The position numbers and the translations under genes are program-made. A DNA stretch of 64,000 bases from Leucobacter sp042726155 (GTDB lineage Bacteria > Actinomycetota > Actinomycetes > Actinomycetales > Microbacteriaceae), in contig NZ_JBHXHV010000003.1 of assembly GCF_042726155.1 (NCBI RefSeq), positions 124,001 through 188,000 on the forward strand, read 5' to 3'. The notes beneath the pieces were generated by a model. It had not been told where the DNA came from and ran no database searches. It saw only the letters and a list, made by a program, of their open reading frames with translations. Of the stretch, positions 46,038-54,189 are shown one piece after another; position 1 is the first letter of the stretch, and every line of letters begins with the position of its first letter.

Positions 46038-46295
46038 ATGACTTCACTGGGCCCCACGCTGATCGATTTTGTGCCCGCGATCTTTGCGCTCACGCACGCC
46101 GTGGTGGGACTTACGGCGATCCTGTCGCTCGCAAAGATTGGGCCACAGCTCAGCTGGCCGAAGATGATCGCGTGGATCTTCTTTATCGCGGCAATTCCGC
46201 TCGTGGGCGCCATCGTGTGGTTTACCGCGGGCCGGCGCGGATATCGCTCTGCTGCCGCGGACGACTCGAAGATCGACCCAGCTCCGACGCAGTAG
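46038..46295 (+). CDS. PLDc_N-type small membrane protein
   Basis: An 85-residue protein with two membrane segments (about residues 8-30 and 42-63). The core pattern (WPKMIAWIFFIAAIPLVGAIVW) matches the PLDc_N domain found as stand-alone small proteins or at the start of cardiolipin synthases. The polar C-terminus is about 20 residues. The function is unknown. The start is supported by the TAGGCT element; longer upstream reading would run through the lactone oxidase gene. Confidence 0.75.
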   Translation: MTSLGPTLIDFVPAIFALTHAVVGLTAILSLAKIGPQLSWPKMIAWIFFIAAIPLVGAIVWFTAGRRGYRSAAADDSKIDPAPTQ

Positions 46296-46298
46296 GAT
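46293..46298 (+). promoter_or_regulatory. -10 element upstream of thrS
   Basis: TAGGAT with a six-base gap to a GTG at 46305. Transcription starting there gives a 78-base leader before the Shine-Dalgarno start at 46383, or a leaderless in-frame start at 46305. The hexamer overlaps the stop of the upstream gene. Confidence 0.5.
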
Positions 46299-46382
46299 CG
46301 TACGGTGGTCGGCACCGCGCCGATTCTGCGCGCTCGCCTCCGCGTGCGCGCTCCTCGACCTCCACAGCGAAGGAGTTCACCC

Positions 46383-48350
46383 GTGGCCGATGGCTTCTCC
46401 CGATTCACCGAACGTTCGATCGTCGCGATGCGCGTCAACGGAGAGCTGCGCGATCTCGCAGCCGAAATCACGGAGACCGACACGGTCGAGCCCGTCTCCA
46501 TCGAATCGGTTGACGGGCTGAACATCCTGCGGCACTCCGCGGCGCACGTGCTCGCGCAGGCCGTGCAGCGCATCAACCCCGAGGCTCGTCTCGGCATTGG
46601 GCCGCCGATCACCGACGGTTTCTACTACGACTTCGACCCGGCCGAGCCGTTCACGCCCGACGACCTGAAGGCAATCTCCGCTGAAATGCAGAAGATCGTG
46701 AAGCAGGGGCAGCGGTTCGTGCGTCGCGTCGTTACCGAAGACGAGGCCAGGGCTGAGCTCGCGAACGAGCCATACAAGCTCGAACTCATCGGGCTCAAGG
46801 GTGGTTCGGCAAGAGACGAAAACGGCGAGAGCGTCGAGGTCGGCGGCGCCGAACTCACGATCTACGACAACATTGACCCGAAGACCGGCGAACTCTGCTG
46901 GAAAGATCTCTGCCGCGGCCCCCACGTACCGTCGACACGCGTGCTCGGTAATGGTTGGGCGCTGATGCGGTCGGCTGGTGCGTACTGGCGCGGCAGTGAG
47001 AAGAACCCGATGCTGCAGCGCATCTACGGAACCGCCTGGCCGACGAAAGACGAGCTGCGCGCCTATCAGACGCGACTCGAGGAAGCGGCGAAGCGCGACC
47101 ACCGCAAGCTGGGCGTCGAACTCGATCTCTTTAGCTTCCCCGACGAGATCGGTTCTGGCCTCGCGGTGTTCCATCCCAAGGGCGGCATCATCCGGCACGA
47201 GATCGAGAACTTCATGCGATCTGAGCTGCTGAAGAACGGGTACGAGGTCGTCAACAGCCCCCACATCACCAAGGGGTCGCTGTTTGAGACGAGCCAGCAC
47301 CTGAACTGGTACAAAGACGGCATGTTCCCCGCGATGCACCTCGATGAGGTGGTCGACGACGACGGCAACGTGGTCAAGCAGGGCCAGGACTACTACCTGA
47401 AGCCCATGAACTGCCCGTTCCACAACCTCATCTACCGCGCTCGCGCGCGCAGCTACCGAGAACTGCCGTTGCGCCTCGCCGAGTTCGGCACCGTCTACCG
47501 CTACGAGAAGAGCGGCACGCTCTCAGGGCTTACGCGCGTGCGCGGCTTGACCCAGGACGACGCGCATATCTACGTCACCGACGAACAGGTCAAGGGCGAG
47601 ATCAAGCAGCAGCTCGAGTTCGTGTTCTCGACGCTGCGCGCGTACGGATTGAATGACTTCTACCTTGAACTGTCGACCCGGGACCCCGAAAAGTCGGTCG
47701 GCTCCGACGAGCAGTGGGAACTCGCCACCGAGACCCTCCGCGAGGTGGGCGAAGAGTCGGGCCTGGAGCTCGTCGCTGACCCCGGTGGCGCGGCGTTCTA
47801 CGGCCCGAAGATCTCGGTGCAGGCGCGCGACGCGATTGGACGCACCTGGCAGCTCTCGACGGTGCAGCTCGACTTCAACCAGCCGGAACTCTTCGAACTT
47901 GAATACGCGGCGGCCGACGGCACGCGCAAGCAGCCGATCATGATTCACCGTGCCCTGTTGGGCTCGGTCGAGCGGTTCTTCGCGATTCTGCTCGAGCACT
48001 ACGCCGGTGCGTTCCCCGTGTGGCTCTCGCCCACACAGGTTGTTGGCATTCCCGTCGCCGAGCACTACGGCGAGTACCTCGACGGTGTCATTGCGCAGCT
48101 GCGCGAGCAGGGCGTGCGCGCCGAGGTCGACCACAGCGACGACCGGATGCCGAAGAAGATTCGTACGCACACCAAGGCGAAGATTCCATTCCAGCTGATC
48201 GCTGGCGAGGAGGATCGCGAGGCCGGCGCCGTAAGCTTCCGGTTCCGCGACGGTACGCAAATGAACGGTGTGCCCGTCGCCGAGGCGATCGAGCGCATCA
48301 CCGGCGCGATTCGCCGGCACGAGCAGATCTCCACGGCATGGTCGGAGTAG
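46383..48350 (+). CDS. thrS: threonyl-tRNA synthetase
   Basis: Class II aminoacyl-tRNA synthetase (655 aa from GTG 46383) charging tRNA-Thr. A TGS-like domain comes first, then the editing domain (HSAAHVLAQAVQ with the HxxxH zinc-like motif near residue 50), the catalytic core with NCPFHNLIYRARARSYRELPLR (motif 2 region RYE follows) and motif 3 IMIHRALLGSVERFFAI, and the anticodon-binding domain from about 550. GTG 46383 has an AAGGAG site seven bases upstream. An in-frame GTG at 46305, precisely placed for leaderless initiation, would add 26 basic residues. No T-box is apparent in the leader. Confidence 0.95.
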   Translation: MADGFSRFTERSIVAMRVNGELRDLAAEITETDTVEPVSIESVDGLNILRHSAAHVLAQAVQRINPEARLGIGPPITDGFYYDFDPAEPFTPDDLKAISAEMQKIVKQGQRFVRRVVTEDEARAELANEPYKLELIGLKGGSARDENGESVEVGGAELTIYDNIDPKTGELCWKDLCRGPHVPSTRVLGNGWALMRSAGAYWRGSEKNPMLQRIYGTAWPTKDELRAYQTRLEEAAKRDHRKLGVELDLFSFPDEIGSGLAVFHPKGGIIRHEIENFMRSELLKNGYEVVNSPHITKGSLFETSQHLNWYKDGMFPAMHLDEVVDDDGNVVKQGQDYYLKPMNCPFHNLIYRARARSYRELPLRLAEFGTVYRYEKSGTLSGLTRVRGLTQDDAHIYVTDEQVKGEIKQQLEFVFSTLRAYGLNDFYLELSTRDPEKSVGSDEQWELATETLREVGEESGLELVADPGGAAFYGPKISVQARDAIGRTWQLSTVQLDFNQPELFELEYAAADGTRKQPIMIHRALLGSVERFFAILLEHYAGAFPVWLSPTQVVGIPVAEHYGEYLDGVIAQLREQGVRAEVDHSDDRMPKKIRTHTKAKIPFQLIAGEEDREAGAVSFRFRDGTQMNGVPVAEAIERITGAIRRHEQISTAWSE

Positions 48351-48979
48351 ACGCGGGCGAGGCGGGGGAGCCTGCGTCGCGAGTCGAGTCGGCTGCGGGC
48401 GTCGAGTCTGCGCCTCGCGTCGAGTCTGCGCCCCGCGTCGAGTCGGTTGATGAAAGCGGTGCCGTGGGCGTCGCCGACCATCTGCAGCGCTTGTGGGTGC
48501 CGCACCGAATGGTCTACGTGTCGGATCACCATCAGCCGAAGCAGCACGATTGCCCGTTTTGCGCCGCGCCGGAGCGCAGCGACGCAGACGCGCTGATCGT
48601 GGCGCGAGGCGAACACGCGTATGTGTTGCTCAACCTGTTTCCCTACAACAGCGGGCACATGCTCGTCTGTCCGTACCGACACATCGCGACGTACGACGAG
48701 GCGAACGAGGCTGAAATCGCGGAGATCGGCACGCTGACGCAGACCGCCATGCGAGTTGCTCGGGCGACCCTGAATTGCGACGGCTTCAACATCGGCATGA
48801 ACCAGGGCGAAGCGGCAGGTGCGGGTGTTGCCGCGCACCTGCATCAGCACATCGTGCCGCGGTGGACGTCAGACGCGAACTTTTTCCCGATCATCGCAAA
48901 GTCGAAGGCAATGCCGCAGCTGCTCGGTGATGTGCGCGAGCTGTTCGCCGATGCCTGGCCGCCCGCGACCCTAGACTGA
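48338..48979 (+). CDS. HIT family hydrolase
   Basis: A 213-residue HIT-domain nucleotide hydrolase or transferase. Residues from about 55 contain CPFCAAPERSDADALIVARGE, NLFPYNSGHMLVCPYRHIA and the active-site histidine triad HLHQHIVPRW, with NIGMNQGEAAGAG just before it. A zinc-type CxxC pair is present near 65. The first ~45 residues are a low-complexity segment with repeated VESAPR units encoded by an 18-base tandem repeat. The ATG at 48338 overlaps the end of thrS by 13 bases. A similar HIT gene often follows thrS in this group. Confidence 0.88.
   Translation: MVGVDAGEAGEPASRVESAAGVESAPRVESAPRVESVDESGAVGVADHLQRLWVPHRMVYVSDHHQPKQHDCPFCAAPERSDADALIVARGEHAYVLLNLFPYNSGHMLVCPYRHIATYDEANEAEIAEIGTLTQTAMRVARATLNCDGFNIGMNQGEAAGAGVAAHLHQHIVPRWTSDANFFPIIAKSKAMPQLLGDVRELFADAWPPATLD
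48384..48446 (+). repeat. 18-base tandem repeat inside the HIT gene
   Basis: Units at 48384-48401, 48402-48419 and 48420-48437 plus a partial unit, each beginning TCGAGTC; the frame is kept because the unit is a multiple of three, and it encodes VES-AAG, VES-APR, VES-APR, VES. Confidence 0.85.
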
Positions 48980-49022
48980 TACTCAGACCACCCGTTTCAG
49001 CAACTATCAAAGAGGAGCTCCC

Positions 49023-49787
49023 GTGTCAGGACACTCCAAGTGGGCGACGACCAAGCACAAGAAGGCCGTCATCGACTCTCGGCGCGCGAAGGCGTTCGCC
49101 AAGTACATCAAGAACATTGAGGTTGCAGCCCGCATCGGCGGCGCCGATCTCTCGGGCAACCCCACCCTCGTCGACGCCGTGCAGAAGGCGAAGAAGAACT
49201 CGGTTCCCGGCGACAACATCGATCGCGCGATCAAGCGCGGCGCGGGTCTCGACGGTGACGCCGTCGAGTACATGACAATCGTCTACGAAGCTTATGGACC
49301 GAACGGCGTCGCCCTCATGATCGAGTGCCTCACCGACAACAAGAACCGCGCTGCAGCAGAGGTGCGCACCGCGCTGAACCGCAACAACGGCACGCTCGCC
49401 GACCCCGGGAGCGTCGCATACAACTTCGCGCGCAAGGGCGTCATCGTGGTGCCGACCGAGGGCACCACCGAAGACGACGTGCTGACCGCCGTTCTCGAGG
49501 CAGGCGCCGAAGAAGTGAACACCGCCCCGAACGGTGAGACGTTCGACGTGATCACCGACCCATCAGAGCTGGTTGCGGCGCGTACCGCGCTCGTCGACGC
49601 GGGCATCGACTACGACTCAGCGGATGCCGAGTTCGTACCGAGCCTGAAAGTCGAAGTTGACGCCGATACCGCCCGCAAGGTCTTCAGGTTGATCGAGGCC
49701 CTCGAAGACAGCGACGACGTGCAAAACGTGTTCGCGAACTTTGACCTCACCGCCGAGGTGCAGGCCGAACTCGCAGAAGACGAGTAG
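49023..49787 (+). CDS. YebC/PmpR family regulatory protein
   Basis: A 254-residue YebC family member beginning SGHSKWATTKHKKAVIDSRRAKAFAKYIKNIEVAAR, the hallmark N-terminus, followed by GGADLSGNPTL, the KNSVPGDNIDRAIKRG segment and the acidic C-terminal domains. Members are linked to transcriptional control and, more recently, to translation of proline-rich stretches. GAGGAG precedes the GTG start. It lies directly upstream of ruvC, the normal actinobacterial order. Confidence 0.95.
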   Translation: MSGHSKWATTKHKKAVIDSRRAKAFAKYIKNIEVAARIGGADLSGNPTLVDAVQKAKKNSVPGDNIDRAIKRGAGLDGDAVEYMTIVYEAYGPNGVALMIECLTDNKNRAAAEVRTALNRNNGTLADPGSVAYNFARKGVIVVPTEGTTEDDVLTAVLEAGAEEVNTAPNGETFDVITDPSELVAARTALVDAGIDYDSADAEFVPSLKVEVDADTARKVFRLIEALEDSDDVQNVFANFDLTAEVQAELAEDE

Positions 49788-49821
49788 CGGGGCTGCGACG
49801 CCCGGCTCAGCGGAACCCACG

Positions 49822-50415
49822 ATGCGCATTATCGGGATCGATCCCGGATTGACTCGCTGCGGCATCGGCGTGGTGACCGCCGGTGCCGGGCGTCGCGTCA
49901 CGTTTGAGCACGTGGAGGTGCTGGGCAGCCCTGCCAGCGCGCCACTGCCAGCGCGCCTGCATCAGTTGGGCTCCGCGATCGAGCGCCTGCTCGACGGTGA
50001 GAAACCCGCGGCGATCGCGCTCGAACGCGTCTTCGCGCAGCAGAACCTCCCGAGCGTGATGGGTGTCGCCCAGATCAGCGGTGTCGTGATGTTTCTCGCC
50101 GAGCGCCGCGGCATACCCGTTGCGCTCTACACCCCCAACGAGGTGAAGGCGCAGGTCACCGGGTACGGCAGTGCCGACAAGGCGCAGGTGACCACCATGG
50201 TGACGCGGCTCTTGAACCTCGCCGCGCCGCCGAAACCGGCCGATGCCGCCGATGCGCTTGCGCTCGCGATCACGCACGCGTGGCACCTCTCGCGTGGCGG
50301 CACGGCCGACCGCTCGGCGCGCGGTGCCGCTCCCGCAGGAGAAACTCCGGCCCAGCGCGCCTGGCGCGAGGCCGAGGCCAAGGTCGGCCGCCGCCGCACG
50401 GGCCCGAGGTCCTAG
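49822..50415 (+). CDS. ruvC: Holliday junction resolvase RuvC
   Basis: Endonuclease (197 aa) that cuts four-way DNA junctions during recombination. The four acidic residues of the active site are in place: IIGIDPGLTRCG (Asp7), ALERVFAQQN (Glu), and the late DAADALALAITHAWH pair of Asp residues. The C-terminal ~35 residues are a basic Ala/Arg tail. ATG 49822 begins MRIIGID as in relatives. The usual partners ruvA and ruvB do not follow; an intergenic repeat and a convergent TRIC channel gene come next. Confidence 0.94.
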   Translation: MRIIGIDPGLTRCGIGVVTAGAGRRVTFEHVEVLGSPASAPLPARLHQLGSAIERLLDGEKPAAIALERVFAQQNLPSVMGVAQISGVVMFLAERRGIPVALYTPNEVKAQVTGYGSADKAQVTTMVTRLLNLAAPPKPADAADALALAITHAWHLSRGGTADRSARGAAPAGETPAQRAWREAEAKVGRRRTGPRS

Positions 50416-50467
50416 TGCCCCTACCCCCTCGTGCCCCCTAGCCCCCCCCTAAGCCCCCTCTCGCTCC
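50414..50467 (+). other. C-rich tract after ruvC
   Basis: Repeated CCCCCT-type runs immediately after the ruvC stop (for example CCCCTACCCCCT and AGCCCCCCCC). The minus strand is correspondingly G-run-rich and could fold into a quadruplex. No gene is visible here. Confidence 0.5.
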
Positions 50468-50557
50468 TTCTGTCGTCCCAAATGATCCGATCAGGTTCGC
50501 GAAGGGATTATTTGGGACGACAGAACAGGGGTCGAGTGGACGACAGAACAGGGGTCG
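50468..50557. repeat. intergenic palindrome with tandem arm repeats (element A)
   Basis: Inverted repeat of 21 bases (50468-50488 and 50505-50525, one mismatch) with a 16-base loop; the right arm end then repeats: GACGACAGAACAGGGGTCG at 50516-50534 and again at 50539-50557 (period 23). It may double as a terminator for ruvC. It resembles the element at 59654-59750 in design and in the CGACAGAA core. Confidence 0.8.
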
Positions 50558-50566
50558 CGTCGGGCG

Positions 50567-51334
50567 CTAGCGGGGGGATTCGGGGTATGGGGTGTCGGAG
50601 TCTGGGGTTTTGGGGTCTGGAAGGGTGATCGGGAGCGTGATGGTGCCCGTGTGCAGCGCCTCTTCGATGACCTGCTCGACCTGGCGCTGACGGCGTAGGC
50701 GAATGCGGCTGAGCGCACGCTGCTCGGGCAGGCTCCACCCGAACCGCACCGCGAGCAACCGCACGAGCGCCGTGACGACGACACAGACAATGCCCGCGGG
50801 AATCACCGCGACGCCCACGGCCAGCAATCCGGTCAACACCGCGACGCCCGCGAGGCTCGCCACGGCGTAGAGCGAGCCCACGTGCATCAGCGCGATGGGA
50901 ATGTTCAGCATCAGGTCGCGCAGCACGCCACCGCCAACGGCAGATACTGTCCCGATAAACAGCGCGGGAATCACGGGCAGCCCGAGCGCTAGCGCCTTCG
51001 TGGTGCCGATCGCGCCGAACATGCCAATGCTGATTGCATCGAGCACGGTGATGACGGGGTCCACTCTCTCGAGCAGCCGCTGCAGCAGCATGCCGATGAA
51101 GGCCGCACCGGTCGCGACGATCAAATACCAGTTGTCTGAGAACGCCGCCGGCGTTGAACCGAGAAAGACATCGCGCAAAAAGCCGCCGCCGATGCCAGAG
51201 AAGATCCCGATGATCGCGACGCCGAGCAGATCGATGCGCTTGAAACCGGCGGCGAACAGCGCGCCTTGCAGGCTGCCCACGCCGACTGCGGCAAGATCCG
51301 CGTAGAGCGGAAGGTGAAATGTTTCGTCGATCAC
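50567..51334 (-). CDS. trimeric intracellular cation (TRIC) channel family protein
   Basis: A 255-residue membrane protein made of two glycine-rich repeats typical of bacterial TRIC/UPF0126 proteins: GIFSGIGGGFLRDVFLG and TVSAVGGGVLRDLMLN. About seven membrane segments are present; relatives conduct K+ or act as amino-acid-related channels. A basic tail of about 45 residues follows the last segment and ends with Pro/Thr-rich sequence. I chose GTG 51334 (VIDETFHLPLYADL) because AAGAAT lies six bases upstream; GTG or ATG codons further upstream are less likely. It is divergent from recO. Confidence 0.85.
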   Translation of the reverse strand: MIDETFHLPLYADLAAVGVGSLQGALFAAGFKRIDLLGVAIIGIFSGIGGGFLRDVFLGSTPAAFSDNWYLIVATGAAFIGMLLQRLLERVDPVITVLDAISIGMFGAIGTTKALALGLPVIPALFIGTVSAVGGGVLRDLMLNIPIALMHVGSLYAVASLAGVAVLTGLLAVGVAVIPAGIVCVVVTALVRLLAVRFGWSLPEQRALSRIRLRRQRQVEQVIEEALHTGTITLPITLPDPKTPDSDTPYPESPR

Positions 51335-51424
51335 AGCCCCATTCTTGCGCACGCGCGGGGCGCTCACCACGCCCACAGCTGGCATTTGGCTCTCCCGCCA
51401 GAGCCCGGCCACAGCGACGTGCGA

Positions 51425-51430
51425 GATACT
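51425..51430 (+). promoter_or_regulatory. -10 element for recO (leaderless)
   Basis: GATACT with a six-base gap to the GTG at 51437. Confidence 0.5.
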
Positions 51431-51436
51431 TGACCT

Positions 51437-52159
51437 GTGCCCCTGTATCGCGAACAAGGCGTCGTGCTTCGCACCCACAAGCTGGGCGAGGCCGACCGCA
51501 TTGTCACGATGTTTACGCCCGGGCGCGGTCTTTTACGCGCGGTCGCCAAGGGGGTTCGCCGCACGTCGTCAAAGTTCGGTGCGCGGCTCGAGCCGTTCAT
51601 GGTCGCCGATGTGCAGTGCTTTGAGGGGCGCACGCTCGACACCATTACGCAGGCGGAAACGCTGGGGGCGTACGGTCCAGCTATCAGCGCCGACTACGAC
51701 CGCTATCGAGCCGGAAGTGTGATCGTCGAGACCGCCGAGCGACTGGCCGAGGGCGACCCATCGCGCGAGCTGTACCGACTGCTCGTTGGCGCGCTACGAA
51801 CGCTCGCTGGCGCTCGCATCCCGCCCGAGCTCGTGCGCGACGGATACCTGCTGCGCGCGCTCTCGATCGCTGGTTGGACCCCCGGCTTCGTGGACTGTGT
51901 GCGATGCGGCGCCCCAGGCCCGCACACGGCCGTCGTGGTGCAGCTCGGCGGTGTCGTCTGCGAAAACTGCCGCACGCCGGGTTCACCCCGACTCGACGCA
52001 GGCAGCATCGACCTGCTCGGGGCGCTGCTCGCCGGGGACTGGGACGCGGCGCTCACCGCAAGCGAGCGTGAGCGCGGCCAGGCCGCCGGTATCACTGCCG
52101 CCTACACGCAGTGGCAACTCGAACGCGGGCTTCGTTCGTTCAGTGCGCCGAGGCGTTGA
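51437..52159 (+). CDS. recO: DNA repair protein RecO
   Basis: Recombination mediator (240 aa) of the RecFOR pathway that helps load RecA. An N-terminal OB fold begins PLYREQGVVLRTHKLGEADRIV, followed by GVRRTSSKFGARLEPF, a helical domain, and a zinc site of four cysteines, CVRCGAP and CENC near residues 155-178. The GTG is supported by the leaderless spacing. It is followed by uppS in the same direction, the common actinobacterial order. Confidence 0.93.
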   Translation: MPLYREQGVVLRTHKLGEADRIVTMFTPGRGLLRAVAKGVRRTSSKFGARLEPFMVADVQCFEGRTLDTITQAETLGAYGPAISADYDRYRAGSVIVETAERLAEGDPSRELYRLLVGALRTLAGARIPPELVRDGYLLRALSIAGWTPGFVDCVRCGAPGPHTAVVVQLGGVVCENCRTPGSPRLDAGSIDLLGALLAGDWDAALTASERERGQAAGITAAYTQWQLERGLRSFSAPRR

Positions 52160-52182
52160 ACAATCGCCCCCACGCGCGCCTC

Positions 52183-52188
52183 TACACT
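52183..52188 (+). promoter_or_regulatory. -10 element for uppS (leaderless)
   Basis: TACACT with a seven-base gap to the ATG at 52196. Confidence 0.5.
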
Positions 52189-52195
52189 GGCAGGC

Positions 52196-52981
52196 ATGCA
52201 CCGCGCTCCAGCAACGCTCGTGCCGGTCGACTGGACCGGTGAGCAGCCGCCCACATTCAGGGGGGCACCGCCCCAGCACGTCGCCATCGTGATGGACGGC
52301 AACGGTCGGTGGGCGAATCGGCGCGGGCTCGCCCGCGTCGAGGGACACCGCATGGGGGAGCAGGCGTTGCTCGACGTGGTTGCAGGCGCGATCCAGGCCG
52401 GGGTAGGTCACCTCAGCGTGTATGCGTTCTCCACGGAGAACTGGCGGCGGTCGCCGGATGAGGTGCGATTTCTCATGGGGTTCAACCGCGACGTGCTGCG
52501 CCGTCGCCGGGCGCAGCTCGACGCCTGGAACGTGCGCATGCGGTGGGCGGGGCGGCGCCCGAAGCTCTGGGGCTCGGTCATCAATGAATTGCAGGCATCT
52601 GAGCGCGCTACGGCGTCGAACACGGGACTCACGCTGACGATGTGCGTGAACTACGGTGGGCGCAACGAGATCACCGATGCGGTGCGCAGCATTGCGGCCG
52701 AGGTGCGCGCCGGTCGACTCTCTCCGAACGGCATCACCGAGCGCACCATTGAACGTCACCTGTACGTGCCTGAACTGCCGAACGTTGACCTGTTTCTGCG
52801 CAGCTCAGGGGAGCAGCGCACGAGCAATTTCATGCTCTGGCAGTCGGCCTATGCCGAAATGGTGTTTCTCGACACGCTCTGGCCAGACTTCGGCAGGCAA
52901 CAGCTGTGGGAGGCGATCGGCATCTATCACGATCGCGATCGCCGCTTCGGAGGCGCGGTCGATACGCCCAACGGATCCTGA
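52196..52981 (+). CDS. uppS: isoprenyl transferase (cis-prenyltransferase)
   Basis: Cis-prenyltransferase (261 aa) that builds polyprenyl diphosphates, in most bacteria undecaprenyl diphosphate for cell wall synthesis, from isopentenyl diphosphate. It has HVAIVMDGNGRWANRRG with the catalytic Asp, EGHRMGEQALLDVV, the YAFSTENWRRSPDEV segment, and the C-terminal LFLRSSGEQRTSNFMLWQSAYAE. About 20 extra residues precede the catalytic motif. The ATG suits a leaderless transcript. The substrate comes from the MEP pathway that dxs starts. Confidence 0.93.
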   Translation: MHRAPATLVPVDWTGEQPPTFRGAPPQHVAIVMDGNGRWANRRGLARVEGHRMGEQALLDVVAGAIQAGVGHLSVYAFSTENWRRSPDEVRFLMGFNRDVLRRRRAQLDAWNVRMRWAGRRPKLWGSVINELQASERATASNTGLTLTMCVNYGGRNEITDAVRSIAAEVRAGRLSPNGITERTIERHLYVPELPNVDLFLRSSGEQRTSNFMLWQSAYAEMVFLDTLWPDFGRQQLWEAIGIYHDRDRRFGGAVDTPNGS

Positions 52982-52989
52982 TCTGCGAG

Positions 52990-52995
52990 AATAGT
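52990..52995 (+). promoter_or_regulatory. -10 element for dus (leaderless)
   Basis: AATAGT with a six-base gap to the ATG at 53002. Confidence 0.4.
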
Positions 52996-53001
52996 GGGGA
53001 T

Positions 53002-54189
53002 ATGACTTCCCAGACTCTCGATGACGCCCGCCTGCGCATCGGCCCGCTCGCACTCGACGTGCCCGTCGTGCTCGCGCCCATGGCCGGCATTACCAATACC
53101 GCGTTCCGTCGCCTCTGCCGCGAATACGGCGCGGGGCTCTACGTAAGCGAAATGATCACGAGTCGTGCGCTCGTCGAGCGCACCCCGGCGTCGCTGCGCC
53201 TCATCAAGCACCACGAAAGCGAAACGACTCGGTCGATTCAGCTCTACGGCGTCGACCCGAAGACGGTGTCCGAGGCCGTGCGATTTCTCGTCGATCAAGA
53301 TCTCGCGGACCACATCGACCTGAACTTTGGGTGCCCGGTTCCAAAGGTCACCCGCAAGGGTGGTGGCTCAGCGCTGCCCTGGAAGAGTGATCTGTTCCGT
53401 GCGATCGTCGAGGGCGCCGTGCGGGCCGCTGGTGACATTCCGCTGACGGTCAAGATGCGCAAGGGCATCGATGAGGATCACCTCACGTTCCTCGACGCGG
53501 CGCGTGCCGCCGAAGCCGCCGGGGTCGCGGCGATCGCGCTGCACGGTCGCACCGCCAATCAGTTTTACTCGGGTCACGCTGACTGGAGCTCGATCGCCAC
53601 TCTCAAGCAGACGATCACGAGCGTGCCGGTGCTTGGCAACGGCGACATTTGGTCTGCCGAAGACGCGATTCGCATGGTGCACGAAACCGGATGCGACGGG
53701 GTCGTTGTCGGTCGTGGCTGCCTCGGTCGGCCCTGGCTGTTCGGCGATCTTGCCGCGGCATTCCGTGCCGAGGCGGGCGAGATCAGCGCCGACGAAGCGA
53801 AAGCTGCCATCGCCAAGCCGCCGCTCGGCTTCGTGATGGAGGCCATGCGCCGTCATACCGAGCTGCTCGTCGAATTCCACGACGGCGACGAACCGCACGC
53901 CTGCCGCGATATTCGCAAGCACGTCGCCTGGTATTTCAAGGGCTACGGCGTCGGCGGTGACACGCGCCGCGCGCTCGCGGCGGTCGAGTCGCTCGCGCAG
54001 ATGGACGACCTCTTCGCGACGATGGACGCCTCATTGCCATACCCGGGTGAGGGCGCCGAGGGTCAGCGCGGCCGCGCTGGGAGCCCCAAGCGCGTCGTGC
54101 TGCCCGATCGCTGGCTTGAGAGCCGCACGAGTGAGGGCATCAACTTCGACGACCTCGCTGAAGCCGAGCGAGACGACTCAGGTGGCTAA
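53002..54189 (+). CDS. dusB: tRNA-dihydrouridine synthase
   Basis: FMN-dependent enzyme (395 aa) that reduces uridines in the tRNA D-loop. The TIM-barrel motifs are APMAGITNTAFRRLCREYGAGL, IQLYGVDPKTVSEAV, the catalytic-cysteine segment DLNFGCPVPKVTRKGGGSAL, ALHGRTANQFYSGHADW and GNGDIWSAEDAIRMV with VVVGRGCLGRPW. A C-terminal tRNA-binding helical domain follows. It ends in an eight-base overlap with the dgt start. Subfamily (DusB-like) is by general resemblance. Confidence 0.93.
   Translation: MTSQTLDDARLRIGPLALDVPVVLAPMAGITNTAFRRLCREYGAGLYVSEMITSRALVERTPASLRLIKHHESETTRSIQLYGVDPKTVSEAVRFLVDQDLADHIDLNFGCPVPKVTRKGGGSALPWKSDLFRAIVEGAVRAAGDIPLTVKMRKGIDEDHLTFLDAARAAEAAGVAAIALHGRTANQFYSGHADWSSIATLKQTITSVPVLGNGDIWSAEDAIRMVHETGCDGVVVGRGCLGRPWLFGDLAAAFRAEAGEISADEAKAAIAKPPLGFVMEAMRRHTELLVEFHDGDEPHACRDIRKHVAWYFKGYGVGGDTRRALAAVESLAQMDDLFATMDASLPYPGEGAEGQRGRAGSPKRVVLPDRWLESRTSEGINFDDLAEAERDDSGG

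Noticed and set aside
46305..46382. T-box or other riboswitch in the thrS leader
   Set aside because: The leader is only 78 bases and shows no T-box motif, specifier stem or terminator/antiterminator pair.
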